Origin: Stackebrandtia nassauensis DSM 44728
GTDB taxonomy: Bacteria > Actinomycetota > Actinomycetes > Mycobacteriales > Micromonosporaceae
Direction of reading: 5' to 3'
DNA: 64,000 bases
Assembly (NCBI RefSeq): GCF_000024545.1
Contig: NC_013947.1
Span: 2,046,001-2,110,000 of the forward strand
A program made the translations under genes and the position numbers. Shown piece after piece: positions 1-8,528 of the stretch (position 1 is its first letter; every line of letters starts with the position of its first letter). The notes under the pieces were generated by a model, which was not told the origin of the DNA, did no database searches, and was given only the letters and a program-made list of their open reading frames with translations.

Positions 1-1
1 C

Positions 2-2779
2 CCGAAGCTGTCGACGATGCTGGTGTCGCTGTTCGAGACCTACTTCGACCCGAGCCTGCAACTGACCACCCAGGGCCGCGACGAGGCCGCCGAGAAACTG
101 ACCGGCGAGTTCCTCACCGCGCTGGAGGACGTTCCCAGCCTCGGCGCCGACCGGATCCTGCGCTCCTACCTGGCGCTGATCCAGGCGACCCTGCGCACCT
201 CGTACTACCAGAAGGGCTCCTCCGGCCGACCCAAGCCGTACGTGGCGTTCAAACTGGACCCGCAGGCGATCCCCGACCTCCCGGCGCCCCGTCCCCGCTT
301 CGAGATCTTCGTGTACTCGCCCCGCTTCGAGGGCGTCCACCTGCGTTACGGCAAGGTGGCCCGCGGCGGTCTGCGCTGGTCGGACCGGCGCGAGGACTTC
401 CGCACCGAGATCCTGGGTCTGGTCAAGGCGCAGATGGTCAAGAACGCCGTCATCGTGCCGGTCGGCTCCAAGGGCGGTTTCGTCCTGAAGCACCCGCCCG
501 CCGAACGCGAGGCGCTCCAGACCGAGGGCGTCACCTGCTACAAGGCGTTCATCTCGGCGCTCTTGGACGTCACCGACAACATCGACAACACCTCCGGCAA
601 GGTCGTGCCGCCGCCGGACGTGGTGCGCCGCGACGGCGACGACACCTACCTGGTGGTGGCCGCCGACAAGGGAACCGCGACCTTCTCCGACATCGCCAAC
701 GAGATCGCCGCCCGCTACGGCTTCTGGCTGGGCGACGCCTTCGCCTCGGGCGGTTCGGCCGGTTACGACCACAAGAAGATGGGCATCACCGCCCGCGGCG
801 CCTGGGAGTCCGTCAAACGCCATTTCCGCACCATCGGCGTCGACACCCAGACCACCGACCACACCTGCGTCGGCATCGGCGACATGGGCGGCGACGTGTT
901 CGGCAACGGCCTGCTGTGCTCCAAGCACACCCGGCTGGTGGCCGCGTTCAACCACATGCACATCTTCATCGACCCCGACCCGGACACCGCCCCGGCGTAC
1001 GCCGAGCGGGAACGGCTGTTCAAGCTGCCCCGGTCCACCTGGGACGACTTCGACAAGTCGATCATCAGTGAGGGCGGCGGCGTGTGGTCGCGCTCGGCCA
1101 AGTCGATCCCGCTGACCCCGCAGGTGCGCACCCTGCTCGACCTGGACGACACGGTCACGGAGCTGGCGCCCAGCGAACTGATCAAGGCGATCCTTCGGGC
1201 CAAGGTCGACCTGCTGTGGAACGGCGGCATCGGCACCTATGTCAAGGCCGCCACCGAGACCCACGCCGAGGTGGGCGACAAGGGCAACGACGCGCTGCGC
1301 GTCGACGGCGCCGAACTGCGCTGCACCGTCGTGGGCGAGGGCGGCAACCTGGGCCTGACCCAGCGCGGCCGCATCGAGGCCGCCAAGAACGGCGTCCGGC
1401 TGTCGACCGACTTCATCGACAACTCCGCCGGTGTCGACACCTCCGACCACGAGGTCAACATCAAGGTGCTGCTGTCGCGGGCCATCAACGCCGGTCAGCT
1501 GCCCGGTGCCGACCGCGACCAGCTGCTGATGGACATGACCGACGAGGTCGCGCAGCTGGCGCTGGCCGACAACTACGCGCAGAACGCGGCCCTGGCCAGT
1601 GCCGACGCGCAGGCGGGCAAGCTGCTGAGCGTCCACATCCGGTTGATGAAGCACCTGTCCAAGACCGCCGGCCTGGACCGCAAACTGGAGGCGCTGCCCA
1701 ACGACAAGGAGATCGCCGCCCGCGTGTCCGCCGGTGAGGGCCTCACCGAGCCGGAACTGGCGGTGCTGCTGTCCTATGTGAAGCTGGGCTTCTCGGACGA
1801 GATCATCGCCTCCGACCTGCCCGACGAGGAGTGGACCCGGCCGGTCCTCATCGACTACTTCCCGAAACCGCTGCGGGAACGCTTCGAGCGGCTCATGCCC
1901 GAGCACCCGCTGCGGCGCGAGATCGTCACGACGGTGCTCATCAACGAGGCCGTCAACCGGGGCGGCACCTCGTTCGTGTTCCGGGTCGCCGAGGAGACCA
2001 GCGCCCACGTCGCCGACGTGCTGCGCGCCTACGTGATCGTCCGGGATGTCTTCGGGCTCAAGGACATCTGGGCCGACATCGAGGCGCTGGACAACAAGGT
2101 GCCCGCCGAGGCGCAGACCGCCGCGATGCTGGTGATCCGTCGGCTGCTGGACCGGGGCGCGCGCTGGCTGGTGCAGAACCGGGCGGTGCCGCTGGACGTG
2201 TCGGGCGAGACCGCGCGGATGAGGCCGGGTGTCTCGCGGCTGTTGCCGCGCATCGGTGAGCTGCTGCGCGGCACCGAGCGGGAGGGCATGCGCGCCTACA
2301 CCGCCAAGCTGGTGTCCAAGGGCGTGCCGCAGGACCTGGCCGACCGGGTCGTGGGCCTGATGTACGGCTTCGGGCTGGTGGACGTCGTGGAGGTCGCCGA
2401 CTCGGTCGAGGCCGATGTGGACTCGGTCGCCGAGGCGTACTTCACGCTCACCGCGAGGTTCGGCGTCGACGACATCCTCACCCGGATCTCGGAGCTGCCG
2501 CGCGGCAACCGGTCGCAGACCCTGGCGCGCACCGCGTTGCGCTACGACCTGTACGCGGCCATGGCCGACCTGACCCGGCAGGCCCTGTCCACCACTTCGG
2601 AGGACCTGGGGTCGGCCGAACGGGTGGAGCAGTGGCAGACCGACAACAGTGCCACAGTGGAGCGGGTCACCGACGCGCGGGACGAATTCGTCACCGAAGG
2701 CGCAGATCTCGCCGCACTGTCCGTCCTGTTGCGACAGGTGCGGACACTCGCTCAGTCGTCGAGCACTCGCAAACAGTGA
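2..2779 (+). CDS. gdh: NAD-specific glutamate dehydrogenase, large type (3' part)
   Basis: Oxidative deamination of glutamate to 2-oxoglutarate with NAD, in the cytosol. The reading frame is open from the first bases, so the gene begins upstream of the window; about 925 of roughly 1600 residues expected for this family are visible. The glutamate/lysine signature region GGLRWSDRREDF (about 362-397) and KNAVIVPVGSKGGF (about 440-480) carry the substrate- and catalysis-associated lysines, and GDMGGDVFGNGLL (about 880-917) belongs to the dinucleotide-binding part. The long C-terminal helical region is typical of this bacterial class. The gene ends before an AT-rich 168-nt gap and no strong terminator follows. 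Identification is firm; the N-terminal ACT/regulatory part cannot be judged. Confidence 0.93.
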   Translation, partial: PKLSTMLVSLFETYFDPSLQLTTQGRDEAAEKLTGEFLTALEDVPSLGADRILRSYLALIQATLRTSYYQKGSSGRPKPYVAFKLDPQAIPDLPAPRPRFEIFVYSPRFEGVHLRYGKVARGGLRWSDRREDFRTEILGLVKAQMVKNAVIVPVGSKGGFVLKHPPAEREALQTEGVTCYKAFISALLDVTDNIDNTSGKVVPPPDVVRRDGDDTYLVVAADKGTATFSDIANEIAARYGFWLGDAFASGGSAGYDHKKMGITARGAWESVKRHFRTIGVDTQTTDHTCVGIGDMGGDVFGNGLLCSKHTRLVAAFNHMHIFIDPDPDTAPAYAERERLFKLPRSTWDDFDKSIISEGGGVWSRSAKSIPLTPQVRTLLDLDDTVTELAPSELIKAILRAKVDLLWNGGIGTYVKAATETHAEVGDKGNDALRVDGAELRCTVVGEGGNLGLTQRGRIEAAKNGVRLSTDFIDNSAGVDTSDHEVNIKVLLSRAINAGQLPGADRDQLLMDMTDEVAQLALADNYAQNAALASADAQAGKLLSVHIRLMKHLSKTAGLDRKLEALPNDKEIAARVSAGEGLTEPELAVLLSYVKLGFSDEIIASDLPDEEWTRPVLIDYFPKPLRERFERLMPEHPLRREIVTTVLINEAVNRGGTSFVFRVAEETSAHVADVLRAYVIVRDVFGLKDIWADIEALDNKVPAEAQTAAMLVIRRLLDRGARWLVQNRAVPLDVSGETARMRPGVSRLLPRIGELLRGTEREGMRAYTAKLVSKGVPQDLADRVVGLMYGFGLVDVVEVADSVEADVDSVAEAYFTLTARFGVDDILTRISELPRGNRSQTLARTALRYDLYAAMADLTRQALSTTSEDLGSAERVEQWQTDNSATVERVTDARDEFVTEGADLAALSVLLRQVRTLAQSSSTRKQ

Positions 2780-2947
2780 CCATAATAGAGGTATATATTT
2801 CGAAACTCGGGCTTTCCCGGGGGGCGGGTGAGTGATAGGAATCATTGGTGGCCTTAAGGAGTCAATGTTCGAATCCGCCGAATGGCGATTTCGGACATTC
2901 TCCGGCGGCCACTGATTTCCAACCCCTACCCCCGGGAGTTCGAGTTC

Positions 2948-4057
2948 ATGCCTTCTGTTCCCCAGGCGTCGCGCCGCAACGTCATCCGTGGCGCGCTCGT
3001 CGTCGGTGTCGCCGGTGCGGCCGGTGGCGGTGCCCTGTTGACCGCCAACCTCGCCCAGGCCGAGAACGACGCCAAGGCCAAGGCCCCAGAGATCTTCAGC
3101 TGCGAGGACTGGGGCGCCCGACCCGGCAGCGGGTCGCAGCTCAGCAACAAACCGACCAAGATCGTCATCCACCACACCGCCTCGGCGAACCAGTCCGACA
3201 CGTCCAAGCAGGCAGCGTTCAAGCTGGCCAAGGACGTGCAGAGCTGGCACATGGACGGCAACGGCTGGTCCGACACCGGTAACAACTTCACCATCAGCCG
3301 CGGCGGCTTCATCATGGAAGGCCGCCACACCAGCCTCAAGCACCTGAACGACGGCAAGGGCTGGGTCCAGAGCGCTCACGCCCCGGGCGCCAACTCCGAC
3401 GGTATCGGTATCGAGAACGAAGGAACCTACACCGACGGCCTGCCGCCCAAGGAGCTGTGGAACGCACTGGTGCAGTTCTGCGCGCACGCGTGCAAGCAGT
3501 TCGGCATCGCGCCCAAGGAGATCTACGGCCACCGCGACTTCTCGTCGACCGCCTGCCCCGGCGAGGCGTTCTACGCGAAGCTGCCCCAGCTGCGCAAGGA
3601 CGTGGAAGCGGCCCTCAACGGTGACGGCGGCGGCGGTGGCGACGACGCCTGGACCGCGGTCGTCGACAACGGCGACAAGGACGTCAAGCGCGGCGAGGGC
3701 TGGAAGCTGTCGGCCTACTCCGCCGACAAGCACGGCAAGGACTACGCCTTCGCCGAGCCCGGCAACGGCGGTGGCCTGGTCGAGTTCACCGTGACCATCC
3801 CCAAGGACGGCACCTACACCGTGTCGACCTGGTACGCGGCCAACAAGGGCTACAACCCCAAGGCCCCATACACGGTCCACGCGGGCGGCACCGACAAGGC
3901 CGTCACCGTCGACCAGACCGCCAAGGGCGGCCAGTGGGTCTCGCTGGGCGACTACAAGCTCAAGAAGGGCAAGCAGAAGCTTGTCTCGGTCGGTCACAAG
4001 ACCACCGGCAAGGGCTACGTCATCGCCGACGCGATTCAGGTGAAAGCCAAGAAATAG
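2948..4057 (+). CDS. Tat-exported PGRP-like N-acetylmuramoyl-L-alanine amidase with C-terminal golvesin-like domain
   Basis: Predicted extracellular hydrolase of the bond between MurNAc and the stem peptide. ATG 2948 is preceded by GGGAG at 2934-2938. Residues 1-38 are a twin-arginine signal (SRRNVIRG, then a hydrophobic stretch and AQA). The amidase_2/PGRP fold spans about 50-220: KIVIHHTAS (His75/76) and GHRDFSSTACPG (His195, Cys203) supply the usual zinc ligands. The position of the family's catalytic Tyr in GW-D-GYNF is Asn here (GWSDTGNNF). After a Gly-rich linker (about 222-228), residues 235-369 form a beta-rich domain resembling the golvesin/Xly carbohydrate-associated domain, also present in the protein at 8529. 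First of three tandem paralogues, with its own terminator. Confidence 0.88.
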   Translation: MPSVPQASRRNVIRGALVVGVAGAAGGGALLTANLAQAENDAKAKAPEIFSCEDWGARPGSGSQLSNKPTKIVIHHTASANQSDTSKQAAFKLAKDVQSWHMDGNGWSDTGNNFTISRGGFIMEGRHTSLKHLNDGKGWVQSAHAPGANSDGIGIENEGTYTDGLPPKELWNALVQFCAHACKQFGIAPKEIYGHRDFSSTACPGEAFYAKLPQLRKDVEAALNGDGGGGGDDAWTAVVDNGDKDVKRGEGWKLSAYSADKHGKDYAFAEPGNGGGLVEFTVTIPKDGTYTVSTWYAANKGYNPKAPYTVHAGGTDKAVTVDQTAKGGQWVSLGDYKLKKGKQKLVSVGHKTTGKGYVIADAIQVKAKK

Positions 4058-4072
4058 GAAATTCTTCCCTTG

Positions 4073-4106
4073 GGGCGCCGGAGTTCTCGAACTCCGGCGC
4101 CCTTTG
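4073..4106 (+). terminator. Rho-independent terminator
   Basis: A perfect 13-bp stem (4073-4085 with 4090-4102) with a CTCG loop is followed by TTT. It lies 16 nt after the stop of the first amidase, so that gene is probably transcribed apart from the next two. Confidence 0.8.
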
Positions 4107-4267
4107 CCACATTATGGAGGAATTGTTTCTGCGGGAACATAAGCCAGGCATAAATCCGGATTCACGGACTATCCATCCGGCGCGGAAAGTGATAGACCGT
4201 CATATGCGGATCTGTTTATACGGGTCCCACGAAACCGGCACTTTCGAGACCCCCTGGGAGTGACACC

Positions 4268-4939
4268 ATGTCCCCGATACCCCCGACCTCGCGCCGCAAC
4301 CTGCTTCGCGGAGCGATCGTGGTCGGCGCCGGCACTGCGGTGGGCGGCGCCGCGCTGCTGACCACCAGCGTGGCCCACGCCGACGCCAAGGCCCCCGAGA
4401 TCACCAGCTGCGCGGACTGGGGAGCCCGCGAACCCAGCGGTGAACTGACCCAGCTGGACGCCAACCCGACCAAGATCGTCATCCACCACACCGCCAGCGG
4501 CAACTCCGGCGGCGAGGACCAGGAGTCGTCCAACGCCTTCGCCCGCGAGGTGCAGAGCTGGCACATGGACGGCAACGGCTGGTCCGACACCGGTCAGCAC
4601 TTCACCGTCACCCGTGGCGGCTTCGCGCTGGAGGGTCGCCACACGTCGTTGCAGCACCTGACCGACGGCGCGGGCTTCGTCCAGGGTGCCCACTCCCCGG
4701 GCGCCAACACCGACGGCGTCGGCATCGAGAACCAGGGCACCTTCACCGACAGCCTGCCGCCGGAGGCGCTGTACAACAAGCTGGTCGAGCTGTGCGCCTA
4801 CATCTGCACCCAGTGGGGCATCGACCCCAAGGAGATCTACGGGCACCGCGACTTCTACAACACCGAGTGCCCCGGCCAGGCGTTCTACGACCAGCTGCCG
4901 AAGCTGCGCGAAGACGTCGCCGCGGCTGTCGGAGGTTAG
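4268..4939 (+). CDS. Tat-exported PGRP-like N-acetylmuramoyl-L-alanine amidase, short form
   Basis: Second of the three tandem paralogues, 223 aa, with no C-terminal accessory domain. GGGAG at 4256-4260 supports ATG 4268. The Tat signal (SRRNLLRGA, cleavage predicted after VAHA at residue 38) leads straight into the amidase domain. Zinc-ligand motifs are IVIHHTAS and GHRDFYNTECPG. The segment HMDGNGWSDTG is shared with the first copy, but the residue expected to be the catalytic Tyr is Gln (GWSDTGQHF). The third copy starts 4 nt after its stop, with that copy's ribosome site GGAGG inside this gene's last codons, so the two are translated from one mRNA. Role inferred: remodelling of the cell's own wall. 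Confidence 0.87.
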   Translation: MSPIPPTSRRNLLRGAIVVGAGTAVGGAALLTTSVAHADAKAPEITSCADWGAREPSGELTQLDANPTKIVIHHTASGNSGGEDQESSNAFAREVQSWHMDGNGWSDTGQHFTVTRGGFALEGRHTSLQHLTDGAGFVQGAHSPGANTDGVGIENQGTFTDSLPPEALYNKLVELCAYICTQWGIDPKEIYGHRDFYNTECPGQAFYDQLPKLREDVAAAVGG

Positions 4940-4942
4940 CCG

Positions 4943-5614
4943 ATGCGCAAGCCACAGGCCTCCCGCCGCACCGTCCTGCGTGGAGCGGTCATGCTCGGCG
5001 TCGGCACGGCGGTGGGCGGCGGTGCCCTGTTCACCACCGGCATCGCGCACGCCGAGGTGCCGACCCCGGAGATCATGGACTGCGACGGCTGGGGCGCCAA
5101 GGAACCCTCGGGCGAGCTGAACCAGCTCACCGACAACCCGAACAAGATCCTGGTGCACCACACCCAGTCCGCCAACGTCGACGACACCTCGCAGCAGGCC
5201 GCGATCGACATCGCCCGCGAGATCCAGCACTGGCACATGGACGAGAACGGCTGGTCGGACTCCGGTCAGCACTTCACCATCAGCCGGGGCGGATACGTCC
5301 TGGAGGGTCGCCACACCAGTCTGAAGCACCTGACCGACGGATCCGGGATGGTCCAGGGCGCCCACGCCCCGGGCCAGAACACCTCCGCGATCGGCATCGA
5401 GAACCAGGGCACCTACTTCGAGGTCGAACCACCGGCCGAACTGTGGACCAGCCTGGTCAACTTCTGCGCCTACACCTGCCAGCAGTACGGCATCGCGGCG
5501 ACCGAGATCTACGGTCACCGCGACTACGTGGACACCGACTGTCCCGGCGACGTGCTGTACAACAAGATCCCGCAACTGCGCGAAGAAGTCCAAAAGGTAC
5601 TCGACGGCTCCTAG
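4943..5614 (+). CDS. Tat-exported PGRP-like N-acetylmuramoyl-L-alanine amidase, third paralogue
   Basis: 223 aa, same layout as the gene just upstream: Tat signal with SRRTVLRG (cleavage predicted after IAHA at residue 37), then the PGRP/amidase_2 domain. Zinc-ligand motifs are ILVHHTQS and GHRDYVDTDCPG. The catalytic-Tyr position is again Gln (GWSDSGQHF). ATG 4943 has GGAGG at 4931-4935. It is more diverged than the other two (HHTQS rather than HHTAS; HMDENGW rather than HMDGNGW), so the copies are not recent duplicates. It ends at a very strong bidirectional terminator facing the convergent nagZ-like gene. Function as a wall amidase is inferred from family; activity should not be assumed given the Tyr substitution. 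Confidence 0.86.
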   Translation: MRKPQASRRTVLRGAVMLGVGTAVGGGALFTTGIAHAEVPTPEIMDCDGWGAKEPSGELNQLTDNPNKILVHHTQSANVDDTSQQAAIDIAREIQHWHMDENGWSDSGQHFTISRGGYVLEGRHTSLKHLTDGSGMVQGAHAPGQNTSAIGIENQGTYFEVEPPAELWTSLVNFCAYTCQQYGIAATEIYGHRDYVDTDCPGDVLYNKIPQLREEVQKVLDGS

Positions 5615-5632
5615 AACCTGTCCCCTCGAAAA

Positions 5633-5673
5633 GACTCCCGCCCCCGATCCCCACCGGGGGCGGGAGTCCTTTT
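5633..5673. terminator. Bidirectional terminator between convergent genes
   Basis: A perfect 14-bp stem (5633-5646 with 5655-5668) has an 8-nt loop, AAAA on the left and CTTTT on the right, so both strands see a T-tract. It separates the amidase operon from the convergent GH3 gene. Confidence 0.88.
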
Positions 5674-5677
5674 CGGC

Positions 5678-7150
5678 TCACGAACCCAACAGCACCTCGA
5701 CGGTGGCCTCGGCGTTGACCGCCGCCGCCCCGAACGAGGCGACGTAGGCCGCCACGCCCTCCGGCCGCCAGGCCGCGGGCCAGCCCATCTCGACGAGCAC
5801 CACGTCGTGGCCGGAAGCCGCCAGTCCCTCGACGAAGCCCTTGGACGCCGGGCGCCGGTGGGTATCGCGGGCCACGACGATGACCGGGCGGTTGTCGGCC
5901 AGCGCGGAGATCTGGGCGACGCTGGCGTTCTCGGGGGTGACGTTGCGGATCTGGGCGTGCGGCAGGTGCTTGGCCAACAACGGCGTGACGCCCCACTGCG
6001 ATTCGCCGACCGCGATGTTGGCGGTGGAGTCGATCTGGACGATGAGCGGGTTGCTCAGTGCCGGAACGGTTCCCTCCACGGTGATGGCGCGTCGGGCGGC
6101 GGCAAGCCCCAGGGCGTGCGGGGCTCGGGAACCCCGGTTCTCGCGCTGCCACTCCCGCAGCACGTCGCCACGACGCACGGCGTCGGCGAGTCGCTCGTAG
6201 GGCAGCCGACCGTCGATGACGGCGGTGGCGACCGCGTCGGCGACAGCGTTGACGACCTCGGTCATGGGACCGCGTTTCTGGAGTTCGCCGCCGGTGCAGA
6301 TCAGGTCGCACCCGGCCGCGATCGCGCGGACCACGGCCTCGGGCATCCCGATGGCGCCACTGGCTCCGCGCATCTCCATCGCGTCGGTGACGATGGCGCC
6401 GTCGAAGCCCAGTTCGCCGCGCAGCAGGTCGTGCATGGCCGCGCGGGACATGGTGCCGGGCGCGTCGCCGGTGAGTTCGGGGACCCGGATGTGGCCGCTC
6501 ATGATGAGTTCGATGCCCGAGTCGATGACGGCGCGGAACGGCACCAGTTCACGTTCCCGCAGCTCCGACAGCGGGATGTCCACCGTCGGCACCTCGAAGT
6601 GGGAGTCGACGACGGTGGCGCCGTGACCGGGGAAGTGTTTGGCGCAGGCGATGATCCCGGCCCGGTGCAGCCCGCGCACCGCCGCGACCGCGTGCCGGGC
6701 CACGCCCTGCGGGTCGCGTCCGAACGAGCGGGTGCCGATGACGGGGTTGTCGTCCTCCACATTGACGTCCACCGACGGCGCGAAGTCGACGGTGACTCCG
6801 GCGGCGGCCAACTCGGCCCCCATGGACTGGTGAACCGCGGCGGTCAACTCCGGATCGTCTACGGCCCCAAGGGCCGCGTTACCGGGGTAGTGGCTGCCAC
6901 TGGCACTGTGAAGGCGCGTAACATCGCCTCCCTCCTCATCGATTGCTATCAGGACGTCCTTATTGGCCTGTCTGAGGCTTGAGTTCAGTTCGGAGAGTTG
7001 CTGTGGGTCGGCGACATTATGGGCGAAGAGGCAGTATCCGCCTAGCCCCTCGTCCAGGAGGTCAAGGGCCCACCGTGGCGCCGTAGTCCCGCTGAAACCG
7101 GGAATCAGGGTGCGCAGTGCGAGCTGGCGAAGTTCTTGGCGGTCTGGCAT
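5678..7150 (-). CDS. nagZ: Glycoside hydrolase family 3 beta-N-acetylhexosaminidase (NagZ type)
   Basis: Removes terminal GlcNAc from muropeptides or chitooligosaccharides. Residues 171-184 hold the NagZ signature KHFPGHGATVVDSH, whose Asp/His pair acts as the acid/base. VTDAMEM (about 254-260) contains the nucleophile Asp256. The N-terminal TIM barrel is about 330 residues and the remainder is the usual C-terminal alpha/beta domain (490 aa in total). ATG 7150 is chosen because GGAG sits 8 nt upstream; a longer in-frame start has no such site. No signal peptide, so it is cytoplasmic and would act on imported wall fragments, although no importer is in the window. It is divergent from a ROK regulator, the likely controller. 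Confidence 0.9.
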   Translation of the reverse strand: MPDRQELRQLALRTLIPGFSGTTAPRWALDLLDEGLGGYCLFAHNVADPQQLSELNSSLRQANKDVLIAIDEEGGDVTRLHSASGSHYPGNAALGAVDDPELTAAVHQSMGAELAAAGVTVDFAPSVDVNVEDDNPVIGTRSFGRDPQGVARHAVAAVRGLHRAGIIACAKHFPGHGATVVDSHFEVPTVDIPLSELRERELVPFRAVIDSGIELIMSGHIRVPELTGDAPGTMSRAAMHDLLRGELGFDGAIVTDAMEMRGASGAIGMPEAVVRAIAAGCDLICTGGELQKRGPMTEVVNAVADAVATAVIDGRLPYERLADAVRRGDVLREWQRENRGSRAPHALGLAAARRAITVEGTVPALSNPLIVQIDSTANIAVGESQWGVTPLLAKHLPHAQIRNVTPENASVAQISALADNRPVIVVARDTHRRPASKGFVEGLAASGHDVVLVEMGWPAAWRPEGVAAYVASFGAAAVNAEATVEVLLGS

Positions 7151-7197
7151 GGCATAGTCTCCGAACATTACTAATAACAAAACTATCGATTAGTCTA

Positions 7198-7239
7198 TGT
7201 GCTTAGGAAATGAGCCCGCCGGTTGACTTGCTTAGCACA
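7198..7239. promoter_or_regulatory. Candidate operator repeats between nagZ and the ROK gene
   Basis: TGCTTAG occurs at 7200-7206 and 7229-7235; the second copy is part of the perfect palindrome TGCTTAGCA (7229-7237). TGTGCTTAG at 7198 and CTTAGCACA at 7231 also form an 8-of-9 inverted repeat. A TTGACT box lies at 7223-7228. Placement between divergent genes suggests binding of the ROK protein; this is inference. Confidence 0.4.
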
Positions 7240-7294
7240 AAAACATGAGGAAAGATGCATCTAGTTCGCAAGATCAACGGAAGGCTCCCACTCG

Positions 7295-8467
7295 ATGACC
7301 CGGAGACAAACACCCGGAGTTCCCCAACTCCTGCGCGTTCTCAATGACCGCGCGGCGCTGAATCTGCTGTTCACCAACGGACCGCAGACCCGCGCTCAAC
7401 TGGCCCAGGCGACCTCACTGTCGAAGGTCACGGCCTCCCAGATGGTGGAACGACTGGAGTCGCGCGGCCTGATCAAGGCCGTCGGCACTCGGCCGGGTAA
7501 CCGTGGTCCCAACGCACAGGTCTACGCGGTGGTGAGCACCTACGCCTACGTGGCGGGCGTCAACGTCGGCCCCCACTCGGTCACCGTCGACATCGCCGAC
7601 CTGACCGGCGAGGTCGTCGGCCGCGTCGAACTGGAGACCCGCGACGCCGACGACCCGGTGGCCGTGGTCCACCGCGCCGTCACCGCCGCCTCCGCCAACG
7701 CCAAGATCCAGCTCGAGGACGTCGACCGCGTCGTCCTGGCCACCCCCGGCATCGTCAACCCCGACTCCAACGACATCGACTTCTCCTGGGACCTCCCCGC
7801 CTGGCACCGCGGCCTGCACGAAGCCCTCGAAAAGGACCTGCGCCGACCGGTCGTCATCGAGAACGACGTCAACCTCGCCGCGGTCGCCGAACACCGCGAC
7901 GGCGCGGCCCGCGGCGTCGACGACTTCGTCTACGTCTGGTTCAGCCGCGGCCTCGGCGTCGGCGTCGTCCTGGGCGGCAAACTCCACCGCGGCGCCCGGG
8001 GCGGCGCGGGCGAGATCGGCTACCTGGCCGTACCCGGCGGCTCCCTCCCGGAGGAATCGGTGACCCGCCGCGCCAAGGGCTCGTTCCAGAAACTCGTCGG
8101 CGGCGACGCCGTCCAGGAACTGGGCACCGAACACGGCTTCACACAGGACACCCCCGAGGCGATGGTCGCCGCGGCCCTGTCCGCGGGCGACGCGGGCGAG
8201 AAGTTCCTCGACGAACTCGCCGACCGCATGGCCCTGGGCGTGGCGGGCGTGTGCTCGGTCCTCGACCCGGCCCTGGTCGTCCTGGGCGGCGAGGTCGGCT
8301 ACGCGGGCGGAGCGGGCCTGGCCGACCGGGTCGGAGCCGCGATCCAGGACATCGCACCACTGTCCAGCCAGGTCGTCGCCGGAACCGTCAGCTCCGGCCC
8401 CATCCTGCGTGGAGCCCTGCGCGTCGGCCTCGACGCCGTCCGGGAGGGACTCTTCTCAGAAGAGTGA
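7295..8467 (+). CDS. ROK-family transcriptional regulator
   Basis: 390 aa: an N-terminal winged helix-turn-helix (about 20-65, with LAQATSLSKVTASQMVERL as the recognition region) joined to a ROK sugar-kinase-like domain. IENDVNLAA carries the conserved Asp, but the Cys-rich zinc motif that normally follows GEIG is absent (GEIGYLAVPGGS has no Cys after it), so it is a sensor rather than a kinase. GGAAGG at 7279-7284 supports ATG 7295. It is divergent from the NagZ-type enzyme, and the likely inducer is an amino sugar or muropeptide-derived sugar. The ligand is inference; the family call is firm. Confidence 0.88.
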   Translation: MTRRQTPGVPQLLRVLNDRAALNLLFTNGPQTRAQLAQATSLSKVTASQMVERLESRGLIKAVGTRPGNRGPNAQVYAVVSTYAYVAGVNVGPHSVTVDIADLTGEVVGRVELETRDADDPVAVVHRAVTAASANAKIQLEDVDRVVLATPGIVNPDSNDIDFSWDLPAWHRGLHEALEKDLRRPVVIENDVNLAAVAEHRDGAARGVDDFVYVWFSRGLGVGVVLGGKLHRGARGGAGEIGYLAVPGGSLPEESVTRRAKGSFQKLVGGDAVQELGTEHGFTQDTPEAMVAAALSAGDAGEKFLDELADRMALGVAGVCSVLDPALVVLGGEVGYAGGAGLADRVGAAIQDIAPLSSQVVAGTVSSGPILRGALRVGLDAVREGLFSEE

Positions 8468-8528
8468 AACGCTGATATTTTTCGTGTCCGCAGTGGATCA
8501 GGGGCGGTTTTGTGTGACACTGACGGCC

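Noticed and set aside
2780-2947. Terminator after gdh
   Set aside because: Only weak, interrupted stems (around 2875-2910) and an AT-rich stretch with TATATTT; no convincing terminator or gene.
4107-4267. Small gene between the first and second amidases
   Set aside because: Open frames here are short and lack ribosome sites; the AT-rich region is more likely the promoter of the second amidase.
4169-5593. 474-codon minus-strand frame across the amidases
   Set aside because: Antisense shadow of two clear plus-strand amidases; its apparent repeats only mirror their duplication.
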